A stretch of DNA of 64,000 bases, from the NCBI GenBank assembly GCA_022842595.1, contig JALHPF010000020.1:41425-105424 (forward strand), given 5' to 3'. Below the pieces are notes generated by a model. That model was not told the origin of the DNA and searched no databases. It was given only the letters and a program-made list of their open reading frames with translations. Of this stretch, positions 27,947-36,340 are shown piece by piece. How positions within the stretch are numbered: position 1 is the stretch's first letter; every line of letters starts with the position of its first letter. Source of the stretch: Rubrivivax sp. (GTDB taxonomy: Bacteria > Pseudomonadota > Gammaproteobacteria > Burkholderiales > Burkholderiaceae_C). Made by a program: the position numbers and the translations under genes.

Positions 27947-29224
27947 ATGGTTGCCATCGCCGTTCCGCCTGCGCCGCCGCTTGCACCCTTGCGTCGCGAC
28001 GCCACCCTCATCGGCCTGGTGGGGCTGGCGCATGGCGTCAGCCACTTCTGCCAGCTGCTGCTGGCGCCGCTGTTTCCCTGGCTGAAGGTCGAATTCGGCG
28101 TCAGTTATGCCGAACTCGGCTTCCTGTTGACGATCTTCTTCGTCACCTCCTGTGCGGTCCAGGCCGGCTCGGGCTTTCTCGTCGACCGCTACGGCCCGCG
28201 GCCGATCCTGTTCGCCGGCTTGTTCCTGCTCGGGTTGGCGGCGCTGGGGTATGCCGCCAGCACCAGCTACACGATGCTGGCAGGTTTCTCGGTGCTGGCC
28301 GGCGTGGGCAACGGCGTGTTCCACCCGGTGGACTACACGCTGCTGAATCGCAAGGTCAGCAAGTCGCGGCTGGGCCATGCCTACAGCGCCCACGGCATCA
28401 CGGGCAGCCTGGGCTGGGCGCTGGCGCCAGCGCTGCTGGTGCCAGTGACGCTGGCCAGCGGCTGGCGCACGGCGCTCGTGTGCGCGGCCGCCCTGGCGTT
28501 CGCCGTGATGGCCGTGTTGTGGTGGCGGCGGTCCGAGCTGGGCCTGCCGCCTGTGGAAGCTTCTGCGCCGGCACAGGCTGCACGGCCTGCCGGCAGCGGC
28601 GCAGCGCCGGGCGCGGAGCATGCGCTGGCCTTCCTCGCAATGCCTGCGGTATGGATGTGCTTTGCCTTCTTCTTTTTCTATGCGGGTGTGCTGTCCGTGG
28701 TCCAGAGCTTTGCGCCGCAGGCTGCCGGGCAATTGCACGCGGTGCCGGCGCACCTGGTGGCGATGTGCCTGTCGGTCTACATGGTGTGTGCGGCCGTCGG
28801 CATGCTGCTGGGGGGCTTCCTGGTCGCCAACGAGTCGCGCTGCGAACACATCGTCGGTCTCGCCTTCGCCGCCGCCGCGGCGATCGCGCTGACGCTGGGC
28901 TTTGCGCGCGTGCCGGCGCTGGCGGTGCCGGTGCTGTTCGGTCTGATGGGTCTGGCCGTGGGCATCAGCGGGCCTTCGCGCGACCTGCTGGTGAAGCGTT
29001 CGACGCCGGCGCACGCCACGGGCCGCGTCTACGGCGTGGTCTACGGCGGTCTCGACGTCGGCCAGGCGCTGGTGCCCCTGCTGATCGGCGCGCTCATGGA
29101 CCGCGGCGCCTACACAGCCGTCTGGGTGGCGTTGGCCGTGCTGCAGGGGGTGCTGATCGTCAGCGCCTTCCGTGTGCGCAAGGTGGCTGGCGCGAGCCAG
29201 CCGGCTGCGCCGTCTCGCGTCTAG
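27947..29224 (+). CDS. Major facilitator superfamily transporter
   Basis: The 425-residue protein has about twelve membrane segments, with the MFS loop motif [16 protein letters not shown] after helix 2 and [25 protein letters not shown] (in part) in the first half. The second half begins after a Pro/Ala-rich cytoplasmic loop near residue 205 and includes [20 protein letters not shown]. The pattern is closest to the fosmidomycin-resistance-like or sugar-exporter branch, but the substrate cannot be read. It is divergent from nadA, with 70 bases between starts. ATG 27938 is also possible. Confidence 0.9.
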   Translation: MVAIAVPPAPPLAPLRRDATLIGLVGLAHGVSHFCQLLLAPLFPWLKVEFGVSYAELGFLLTIFFVTSCAVQAGSGFLVDRYGPRPILFAGLFLLGLAALGYAASTSYTMLAGFSVLAGVGNGVFHPVDYTLLNRKVSKSRLGHAYSAHGITGSLGWALAPALLVPVTLASGWRTALVCAAALAFAVMAVLWWRRSELGLPPVEASAPAQAARPAGSGAAPGAEHALAFLAMPAVWMCFAFFFFYAGVLSVVQSFAPQAAGQLHAVPAHLVAMCLSVYMVCAAVGMLLGGFLVANESRCEHIVGLAFAAAAAIALTLGFARVPALAVPVLFGLMGLAVGISGPSRDLLVKRSTPAHATGRVYGVVYGGLDVGQALVPLLIGALMDRGAYTAVWVALAVLQGVLIVSAFRVRKVAGASQPAAPSRV

Positions 29225-29340
29225 CTTCCTAGGGGCTCACAGGGTGCGGGCCATTGCCGCGCCTGCCCGCGGTCTGCATACTGCGGCGTCCGTGGCGCAG
29301 ATCACGGCTGGCCCGTCCACGCAGGTGCAGGAGTGAGTAG

Positions 29341-30021
29341 ATGACTCGAGTCCGATGGCATGCCCTTCCCCCGGCCGCCTGTCTCGCGGCTGCTGCCGTT
29401 CTGGCCACGGCGCCGGCCCAGGCTGGCGACTACCGGGTCGAAGTGCGCGGGGTCGTCGAATTCAGCGTCATCGGCGGGGCGCTGGGACCGGTGCCCGACG
29501 GCGCCCCGGTGCTGATGCGGTTCGAACTGAGCAGTACCGATTTCCAGAACAGCGCCAGTTTCCCGACCCGCGGCTACGCCATCGAACTGGCGAGCTTCAC
29601 GCTCGACGTCGGCGGCGTCGTGCTGACGCTGAACAACCCGCAGCCCAGCGGCAATGCTTTTTTCGTGCTGCGCAACAACGACCCGGCGGTCGACGGCTTC
29701 TTCATCTCGCCAGGTGTCGACCTGCCGTTTCCCTTGGCGATGAGCATCCCCGGGCTGAACCCGGTGCACGAATTCGACTTCAGTCGCTCGTTCAGCATCG
29801 GCACCGCGCTCACGTCGCTGAACATCGCCGACGCGGTGGGCACCTACGGGCTCGAGAACATCGGCTCGTACCAGTGGACGATCGGACGCTTCGGCAACCC
29901 GGGCGCCGAGTTCGCCTACCAGTCGATCAGCATCACGGCCGTTCCCGAGCCCGCCAGCGGGGTGCTGCTGGGCCTGGGCGCCTTGGCGTTGCTGGCCTTG
30001 CGCCGGCGCAAGGGCTGCTGA
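29341..30021 (+). CDS. PEP-CTERM sorted exported protein
   Basis: The 226-residue protein has a signal peptide ending AQA at residue 28 and a PEP-CTERM tail at residues 201-226 (VPEPAS, hydrophobic helix, LRRRKGC). The mature part is beta-rich with repeated short strands (VLMRFELSSTDFQ, YAIELASFTLDVGG, FAYQSISITAVPEP). The start has AGGAG eight bases upstream. The stop codon is immediately followed by the ATG of the precursor-peptide gene, so the two may be translationally coupled. Exosortase processing would remove the tail at the inner membrane. Whether it functions with the downstream RiPP genes is unknown. Confidence 0.85.
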   Translation: MTRVRWHALPPAACLAAAAVLATAPAQAGDYRVEVRGVVEFSVIGGALGPVPDGAPVLMRFELSSTDFQNSASFPTRGYAIELASFTLDVGGVVLTLNNPQPSGNAFFVLRNNDPAVDGFFISPGVDLPFPLAMSIPGLNPVHEFDFSRSFSIGTALTSLNIADAVGTYGLENIGSYQWTIGRFGNPGAEFAYQSISITAVPEPASGVLLGLGALALLALRRRKGC

Positions 30022-30318
30022 ATGGCACATCGGCCGCTTCGGCCTGCCGGGCGCCCGGCGGCGGCGGCGCTGGCCGTGGCCGGGGCGGTGGCAGCGCTGC
30101 AGCCCGGGGCGGCTGCGGCGGCGGCAGCCGCCACGCTGGCAAAGCCAGCTGCGCTGGCGCTGCAGGCCCGGGTGGATGCGGTGCGCGCCGCATGGCAGAC
30201 CGCACCCATGGCGCCGCCTGGCGACGACGCCACCGCGCCACCGCTGCAGCTGGCGCAGGCCGCCAGCTGGACCAACTGGCCGAAATGGAGCAAGTGGAGC
30301 AACTGGGGCAACAAATGA
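30022..30318 (+). CDS. Candidate RiPP precursor peptide with five C-terminal W-x-[N/K] triplets
   Basis: This 98-residue product has a short basic start (MAHRPLRPAGRP), an Ala-rich hydrophobic segment resembling a signal or membrane leader (residues 13-37), an acidic/Pro linker, and a striking C-terminus. The last 16 residues are WTNWPKWSKWSNWGNK: Trp at 83, 86, 89, 92 and 95, each followed by x-Asn or x-Lys. Trp-x-Asn and Trp-x-Lys triplets are the sites joined by radical SAM triceptide/cyclophane-forming enzymes, as in XYE peptides and darobactin. The next gene, overlapping by ATGA, is such a radical SAM/SPASM enzyme. AAGGG lies seven bases before the start. The overlap, the terminal motif and the size together support a modified peptide precursor. 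Confidence 0.82.
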   Translation: MAHRPLRPAGRPAAAALAVAGAVAALQPGAAAAAAAATLAKPAALALQARVDAVRAAWQTAPMAPPGDDATAPPLQLAQAASWTNWPKWSKWSNWGNK

Positions 30319-31529
30319 CGCCAGCAGGCCAGCACGGGCTGCAGACGCAGCTGCTCGTGCTGCAGGCCACGCCGTTCTGCAACATCGACTGCAGCTACTG
30401 CTACCTGCCGACGCGCCAGGACACGCGGCGCATGGACCTGGCCACCGTGCGCGCGGCGGCTCGGCATCTGCGTGAAGACGGCCTGCTCGGCGACCGCCTG
30501 GCCATCGTCTGGCATGCCGGCGAGCCCCTGGTGCTGCCACCGGTCTGGTACGAGGCCGCGTTCGATGTGCTCGCAGAAGAACTGCGCGCCACTGCAGGCC
30601 TGGTCAGCACACAGGCGCTGCAGACCAACGCCACGCTCGTCGACGACGCCTGGTGCGACCTGTTCCTGCGCCACAAGGTGCAGCTGGGTGTCAGCGTCGA
30701 CGGCCCGGCGGCGCTGCACGACCGCCACCGTCGCACACGCCGCGGCGGGCCCACCCATGCCCGCGTGCTGGCAGGCATCAGCCGTCTGCAGGAAAGGGGC
30801 GTGCCCTTCCATGCCATTGCCGTCGTCACTGCCGCCACGCTGGCCGATCCAGCGGCTTTTTTCGATTGGTTCGAAGCCCATGGCATCCACGAGCTCGGCT
30901 GCAACATCGACGAAGCCGAGGGCGTGAACGCGCGCAGCAGCCTGCAGGGCAGTGCCGCGCTGGAGCGAGCGCACGCGGCATTCATGGCCGAAGGCCTGCG
31001 CCGCCACCAGGCTGGCCGCGTGCTGCTGCGCGAGATTGCCCAGGCCCAGCAGTTGCTGGCCGCGCCGCTGCCGCGCTGGAACTGGGCTGGGGCTGGGGCT
31101 GGGGCCCGGGTCGGGGCTTCGCCGGGCTGGCCGGCGAATGCGCAGGTGCAGCCGCTGGCACTGGTCACCGTCAATGCCAATGGCGACTTCGGCAGCTTCT
31201 CACCCGAACTGCCCGGGCAGGCCTGGCCGGCTTATGGCAACTTCGTGCTGGGCAACGTGCACGAGGGCGGCTACCTGCAAGCGCTGTGCAAGCCTGCATT
31301 CACGCGGCTCTGGACCGACATCCGGCGCGGCGTGCAGGCTTGCGCCAGCGCCTGCCCGTACTTCGAACAATGCGGCGGCGGCGCGCCGGCCAACAAGCTC
31401 TACGAACATGGGCACCTGCATGGCACCGAGACACTGTATTGCCGCAGCATGCTGCAGCGCCCCTTCGACGCCGTGCTGAACGCCGCCGAAGCCGCACTGC
31501 GTCCACGCCTGCAGGAGCACTGCGCATGA
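30315..31529 (+). CDS. Radical SAM/SPASM peptide maturase, GrrM/OscB-like cyclophane-forming enzyme
   Basis: The 404-residue enzyme has the radical SAM cluster motif FCNIDCSYCYLP with Cys22, Cys26 and Cys29 and typical core segments IVWHAGEPLVLP, LQTNATLVDDAWCDLF, LGVSVDGPAALHD. A C-terminal SPASM domain holds Cys343, Cys347, Cys353 and Cys376 in ACASACPYFEQCGGGAPANK ... ETLYCRSM. The arrangement CxxxCPYFxxCGGGxPxNK is characteristic of GrrM/OscB-type maturases that form three-residue cyclophanes in precursor peptides. ATG 30315 overlaps the precursor stop (ATGA); the open frame runs back to 29355 through other genes. A Gly/Ala/Trp-rich insert near residues 255-270 is unusual. It probably crosslinks the Trp triplets of the peptide encoded just upstream. 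Confidence 0.92.
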   Translation: MTPAGQHGLQTQLLVLQATPFCNIDCSYCYLPTRQDTRRMDLATVRAAARHLREDGLLGDRLAIVWHAGEPLVLPPVWYEAAFDVLAEELRATAGLVSTQALQTNATLVDDAWCDLFLRHKVQLGVSVDGPAALHDRHRRTRRGGPTHARVLAGISRLQERGVPFHAIAVVTAATLADPAAFFDWFEAHGIHELGCNIDEAEGVNARSSLQGSAALERAHAAFMAEGLRRHQAGRVLLREIAQAQQLLAAPLPRWNWAGAGAGARVGASPGWPANAQVQPLALVTVNANGDFGSFSPELPGQAWPAYGNFVLGNVHEGGYLQALCKPAFTRLWTDIRRGVQACASACPYFEQCGGGAPANKLYEHGHLHGTETLYCRSMLQRPFDAVLNAAEAALRPRLQEHCA

Positions 31530-33130
31530 CCGCGCTCAAGGACTTCGAGTACAGCGCCTTCATCAGCTATGCGCATGCCGACGACGCCCTTTGGTACCAG
31601 TGGGTCACGCATTTCCGCGCCGAACTGGAACAGAGCCTGCGTGCCCAGCTGCGCGGCATTCCCGTGCCGCGCATGCACATGAGCGGTGACAACGGTCCGG
31701 TGGCCGGCCGCCTGGGCGAAGAACTCGAACGGCGCGTGGCGGCGTCGTTCGCGATGATCATCGTCGTTGGCGACAACTACGCCCAGAGTGAGTGGTGCCT
31801 GAAGGAACTGGCGTACTTCAAGCAACTGTTCGGCGACGAAGGCCTGCGTCAGCGGCTGTACATCGTCTCGCTGGTGGAAGGTGCGATGCACGCCGTGGCC
31901 GGCGGGCGCGCCTGGCAAGCGCTGATGCCTGGCGGCGAACAGCTGTGGTTGCCGTTCTCCGACCCCGCCGATCCCAGCCGCCCGCTCGACATCTACATGG
32001 GCCCGGGCCTGGTGGCCAATGCCTTCCGCGTGCCTTTCGAGCGGCTGCGCAACGACCTGGCAGCCAAGCTCAAGCGCGCGGCCCATGGCCTGCCGCAGCC
32101 GGCGCCGCAGCCTGCACGGCCCGAGCTCGCGGCGCCTGCGCCACGTGCGGCTGAAGCCACGCCGGTGTCCGACTCGGCCTGGGCCACCTTGCCCGGGGCC
32201 CTGCCGGGCCCGCCGGCCGCACCCGCGGCAGCCCCACAGACCGTGCTGCTGGGATTCACCGCACCCGCCGGCCAGGCAGCGGTGGCGGCCGTTGCAGCGC
32301 AGCTGTCGGCCGCCGGCCTGGCGGTGCAAGGGCTGAGCCCCGACGCGGTGTTCGCTGACTTCGCCGAATTCGACACCGCGCAAACTCTGGTACTGGCCGT
32401 GGACGACAGCCCGCTGCTGATGACGCGCTTCAAGGCCGGCGGTCACCTCGAAGTGCAGCGCGACGCCTGGCTGCAGCATGGCAAGGCGCCGGAGCAACTG
32501 CTGTGGCTGGACCTTCGCAGCGCGAGCGCGGCGCCCGGCGCGGGCGCGGCCTACCTGGCCGCGGTGGGTGGCGTGGCGCTGCCCATGTCGGCGCTGCTGC
32601 AGCGCCTGCGGCCGGCCGCCAGGGTGGCGCCACCGACGCTGCAGAGCGTGCGCATCTACATCGAAAGCAACCGCCACGAGCGCACGCTCTGGGAACCGCT
32701 GGGCGAACAGATCCAGCACGCCTGGGCCGAGGTTTGCCGGCAGGTGGCACCCGACCTGGTGCCGCCGCTGAGCCTTCGCGCCCGCGGCCTGCCGCTGGAC
32801 GACCTGGAGCGCTTCCCGAGCCTGGACGACGCCGACGGCGTGGTGCTGCTCTGGGGCAAGAAGACGGGCGAGGCCCTGGTGGCGCAGATCGACCGCATCG
32901 AAAAGCGCATCGCCCCGGGCCGCGATGCGCCTCCGGGCATCGTGGCCTATCTGATGCCGCCACAGCAGTCGAGCGAGCCGATGCCGGCCTGGGGCTGGCA
33001 GGTGCTGCGCTTCGACGCGCGCGACGAAGAACGCATCGACGTGCTGGGCGAGGAAAGCGGTCAACTGCACCGCTTCCTGCGCAAGGTGCTGCTGCGCCGG
33101 CGCCAGCGTGACGCCGGGCCTGGCCTGTGA
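31526..33130 (+). CDS. TIR-domain protein with a second TIR-like C-terminal region, in the RiPP locus
   Basis: The 534-residue protein opens with a TIR domain (residues 8-185): EYSAFISYAHADD as box 1 and YAQSEWCLKELAYFKQLF, where Glu94 is at the position of the catalytic Glu of TIR NAD-consuming enzymes. After a Pro/Ala-rich linker (residues 195-245), a second alpha/beta region spans about 248-365. A third segment begins SVRIYIESNRHERTLWEPLG (about 375-534) and contains LDDADGVVLLWGKK, which looks like a degenerate TIR-like fold. It overlaps the maturase stop (ATGA) and has AGGAG upstream. TIR-like proteins (FxsC) accompany the radical SAM enzyme of actinobacterial FxSxx-COOH peptide systems. 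NADase, adaptor or scaffold roles are all possible. Confidence 0.85.
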   Translation: MTALKDFEYSAFISYAHADDALWYQWVTHFRAELEQSLRAQLRGIPVPRMHMSGDNGPVAGRLGEELERRVAASFAMIIVVGDNYAQSEWCLKELAYFKQLFGDEGLRQRLYIVSLVEGAMHAVAGGRAWQALMPGGEQLWLPFSDPADPSRPLDIYMGPGLVANAFRVPFERLRNDLAAKLKRAAHGLPQPAPQPARPELAAPAPRAAEATPVSDSAWATLPGALPGPPAAPAAAPQTVLLGFTAPAGQAAVAAVAAQLSAAGLAVQGLSPDAVFADFAEFDTAQTLVLAVDDSPLLMTRFKAGGHLEVQRDAWLQHGKAPEQLLWLDLRSASAAPGAGAAYLAAVGGVALPMSALLQRLRPAARVAPPTLQSVRIYIESNRHERTLWEPLGEQIQHAWAEVCRQVAPDLVPPLSLRARGLPLDDLERFPSLDDADGVVLLWGKKTGEALVAQIDRIEKRIAPGRDAPPGIVAYLMPPQQSSEPMPAWGWQVLRFDARDEERIDVLGEESGQLHRFLRKVLLRRRQRDAGPGL

Positions 33131-36100
33131 ACCCGTCCATGCCTGCCATCCACACCGCGGGCAGCATGCGGCTGCCGAACGAACCCTATCCCGGCCTGCG
33201 CCCCTTCCTGGACTTCGAGGCCGCGCTGCTGTTCGGCCGCGAACGCCAGGTGCGCGAGGTCATCGAGCGCCTGCGCGTATCGCAGTTCGTGGCTGTGCTC
33301 GGCGGTTCGGGTTCAGGCAAGTCGTCGCTCATCCACGCGGGCGTGACGCCGGAACTGCGCAGCTATGGCATTCCCGGTGCCGGCGACCTGTGGCTGACGA
33401 TGGTGTGCACGCCGGGCACGAATGTGTCGCAGGCCGACCGCAGCACGCGCCGGCGTTCACCCATCACCCGACTCGCGCGGCGCTTCGGCGCACTGTTGAA
33501 CAGCCGCGGCAGCCTGGAAGCCGACGCGCTGCGTGAACTGGAGATCGCCGAAGTCTTCCGCCAGGAAGCCGGCTTCGCGCGCCTGCTCGACACCTTCGGT
33601 GCCGAGCTGGCCGTACCGCCCGGCCCCGACGTGGCCGATGCCCGCGTGCTCTTCGTGCTGGACCAGTTCGAAGAGATCTTCCATCCCACCAACCAGGGCG
33701 TCGACGATGCCCGGCTGCTGGTGGAGCGGGTGCTCGACCACTTCTTCAACCCGCACCCACGCTGCCACGTCGTCATCACGATGCGCAGCGAACATCTGAA
33801 CGACTGCGCGGCCTTCCTCGAGCTGCCCGACGCCATCAACAAGTCTTCGTACCTGGTGCGCCGGCTCGACGAAGAAGAACTGCAGCAGGCCATCACCGGT
33901 CCGGCGCAGCGTTTCCTGCGGCTCGTGGCGCGCAACAGCGACGAACCCGAAAGGCTGCCTGCCAGCGTGCAGTTCGAGGTCGGTGTCGTCGACCGGCTGG
34001 TGGCCGACGCGCGCGCCATCGCCCGCGACCCCGACCACCTGCCGCTGCTGCAGCACCTGCTGGCGCGGCTGTGGCAGGCGGCGCTGGCACGCGAGGCCAC
34101 GGGGCTGCCGGTGCCGGCGCACATCGTCACGGTCGACCTCATTCGCGCCGTGCATGCCGGCACGACGGCCACCGCGGCCGGGCAGGAACTGTTGCCGGCC
34201 AGCCTGAACACGCTGCGCGCCAGCGTCGACAACTGGCCCGCGGCCATCCTCGCCCAGCACACCGCGGCGCAGCGTGGCCAGCTCGACGCCGTCTTCCGCC
34301 AGCTCGCCTTCAAGGACCCGAACACCGGCCTGTACTCGCAGCAGCGCATCGACATCGACGCCACCGCTGCCGCGCTCGTGCTGACGCGCCTGCAGCTGCG
34401 GGCGCTGCTCGGTGAAGGCTTCCTCGGCAATGTCGACTATCTTTACTGGGACGACGACGACGCCGAGCGGCTGACGCTGAAGGTCTCGCACGAGTCCTTC
34501 ATCCGCGGCTGGTCGCACTTCCGGCGGCTGATCGACGAACAGTCGCAGCAGTTCGACGAATTCCTGGGGGTGCTGCGCCGGGCCGACGAATGGCAGGCCA
34601 GCCAGCGCGCCGACGACCTGCTGCTGCAACCCGGCGAAATCCGCCGGCTGCGCGAAGGCGGCTTCGAGGCGCGGCTGGCCGAACCCGGCCGCCGCGAGGC
34701 CTGGTTCCGGCTGCTGCGGCTGGTGCGTGACGGCGAACGCCTGGCAGGCCTGGGGCCCGTGCTCGAGACACTGCTGGCGGTGTCGAGCCAGCGCCAGCTG
34801 GACAGCCAACGCAGGCACCGGCGCAATCGCGGCCTGGCCGTGGCGATGGTCGTCGCCGCGCTGCTGCTGTTGCCCCCGACGCTGTTTTCGCTGTTCGTGC
34901 AGGCGCCGGTGATAGACCGCGCGGGGCTGCTGTTTGCCGCCGGCAACCGGGCCAACCGCGCGCCACTGTCGCCCGACTACCCGGGCGTGGGCGCGGCCGA
35001 TGCAACGATGGCTTCTCTGCTGCGCGCCGCCGAACTCGTCGATCAGGCGCGCAGCGGCAGCGCCTCGCCGATGGCCGGCGTGTCGCAATGGCTGATCGAC
35101 CGCTTCAGCTGGCTGGGGCCGGTGCGCAGCCAGGACAACTTCCTCAAGGGCGTGGCGGCACAGGCCGAGCCGCCGGTGAATGGCAAGCTCAGGCTGCTGT
35201 TCAGCAGCGCCGTCTGGCACGGACGAGGCCCGCTGCCGGCCGGCGACGCCATGCCGATGGCGCGGGTCGACGACCGGGCCCAGTGCGCCGCTGCCGACGA
35301 CGACACCGGCATGACGCTGGCGGAGGGCAAGCTTTTCGTCAGCGAAGGCCGCGACGGCCAGGGCAGCACGCTGCGCCGCGCGGTCTTCTTGCCGCGCGCC
35401 GAGGGCGACGCCAAGGCCGGCGTGGTGCTGCGCAGCGCCACGTTCGACCGCGACAGCCGGCGCTGCGTGTACGGGCCGATCGTGCTGGCGATTCCCGGCT
35501 ACCTGAATCCCTACCTGGTGTTTGACGCCGGGCTGCGCTACTTCCTCTACACCGCCTACGGCAGCAATGTCGACGCGGCCTCGGTCACCGTGCATGAAAT
35601 CGACTGGGACCGCAACGAGAGCGGCCAGGTGCGCGTGCTGCAGAGCGAGGTGCGTGCCGTGGTCACCTCGTCCAGCGCCGTGGCTGCACTGATCCAGGCC
35701 GCTGGCACCGCCCGAGTGGGTGTGGTGCCCAGCTGGCGCGTGACGGGCGGGCGTGTGCTGGACGTGCAGGGTGAGCTCTGGCGACTGGTGGCGCCGCAGG
35801 CGCAGCGGCTGGTGCAGGTGGGCGTGGCAGACGGTCTGCAGCCGCTGCCCTTGTCGCCGCCTTCTTCCAGCTGCCGCCTGCTGGCCGCGCCCTGGGCGCA
35901 GCAGTCCGGGGCTCTGAGCGAATGGCGCGAGCTCGACCCGGCAGCACCGGGTGGCCGCCACTGCTTTCTGGTGACGCGCATCCCGTTGGCAGAGGGTGCA
36001 GCGCGGCAGGACACCATGGTCGCCGTCTACGACCGCCCGGTCCGCAGCTCGACGGCCGGCGACGCTGGCGACGAGCCCGCGCCCATCGCCAGCCTGGGGC

Positions 36101-36300
36101 CGTTTGCGCGCCTGAGTCCGCAGGACGCCGACTTCCATGTCGGCGTCGGCGGCCCGCATGCTGGCTGGCTGGCGCTGAAGCGCGACGACCGCTTCATCGG
36201 CGCGCCCTACAGCAGCTGCGCCCTGTGGCGGCTGGGGCGCGAACTGGCCACCGCAGCCCCGGCCGCCGCGGTCCAGCCGCCGGTGTGCCAGCACGAATAG
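33127..36300 (+). CDS. STAND (nSTAND1-like) NTPase with a transmembrane helix and large C-terminal domain
   Basis: The 1057-residue protein starts with the nSTAND1 signature NEPYPGLRPFLDFEAALLFGR. Walker A GGSGSGKSS follows (Lys65) and Walker B is ARVLFVLDQFEEIFH. The NTPase and winged-helix region runs to about residue 480, with LTLKVSHESFIRGWSHFRRL typical of this group. A membrane helix lies at about residues 569-590 (LAVAMVVAALLLLPP). The remaining 465 residues are beta-rich without a repeat I can name, possibly a degenerate propeller outside the membrane. The start is GTG at 33127, overlapping the TIR gene stop by four bases; ATG 33139 is an alternative. STAND NTPases are switch proteins; here it is the last gene of the RiPP-TIR operon. 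Confidence 0.88.
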   Translation: MNPSMPAIHTAGSMRLPNEPYPGLRPFLDFEAALLFGRERQVREVIERLRVSQFVAVLGGSGSGKSSLIHAGVTPELRSYGIPGAGDLWLTMVCTPGTNVSQADRSTRRRSPITRLARRFGALLNSRGSLEADALRELEIAEVFRQEAGFARLLDTFGAELAVPPGPDVADARVLFVLDQFEEIFHPTNQGVDDARLLVERVLDHFFNPHPRCHVVITMRSEHLNDCAAFLELPDAINKSSYLVRRLDEEELQQAITGPAQRFLRLVARNSDEPERLPASVQFEVGVVDRLVADARAIARDPDHLPLLQHLLARLWQAALAREATGLPVPAHIVTVDLIRAVHAGTTATAAGQELLPASLNTLRASVDNWPAAILAQHTAAQRGQLDAVFRQLAFKDPNTGLYSQQRIDIDATAAALVLTRLQLRALLGEGFLGNVDYLYWDDDDAERLTLKVSHESFIRGWSHFRRLIDEQSQQFDEFLGVLRRADEWQASQRADDLLLQPGEIRRLREGGFEARLAEPGRREAWFRLLRLVRDGERLAGLGPVLETLLAVSSQRQLDSQRRHRRNRGLAVAMVVAALLLLPPTLFSLFVQAPVIDRAGLLFAAGNRANRAPLSPDYPGVGAADATMASLLRAAELVDQARSGSASPMAGVSQWLIDRFSWLGPVRSQDNFLKGVAAQAEPPVNGKLRLLFSSAVWHGRGPLPAGDAMPMARVDDRAQCAAADDDTGMTLAEGKLFVSEGRDGQGSTLRRAVFLPRAEGDAKAGVVLRSATFDRDSRRCVYGPIVLAIPGYLNPYLVFDAGLRYFLYTAYGSNVDAASVTVHEIDWDRNESGQVRVLQSEVRAVVTSSSAVAALIQAAGTARVGVVPSWRVTGGRVLDVQGELWRLVAPQAQRLVQVGVADGLQPLPLSPPSSSCRLLAAPWAQQSGALSEWRELDPAAPGGRHCFLVTRIPLAEGAARQDTMVAVYDRPVRSSTAGDAGDEPAPIASLGPFARLSPQDADFHVGVGGPHAGWLALKRDDRFIGAPYSSCALWRLGRELATAAPAAAVQPPVCQHE

Positions 36301-36340
36301 CCGGGCCGGGTGCGCCCGGGCCACCGGCTACAGTGCCGGG

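Noticed and set aside
33457..36324. 955-codon minus-strand frame opposite the STAND NTPase
   Set aside because: Low-complexity His/Arg/Gln-rich translation without any domain; a shadow of the plus-strand gene, which has Walker motifs and overlaps its neighbours properly.
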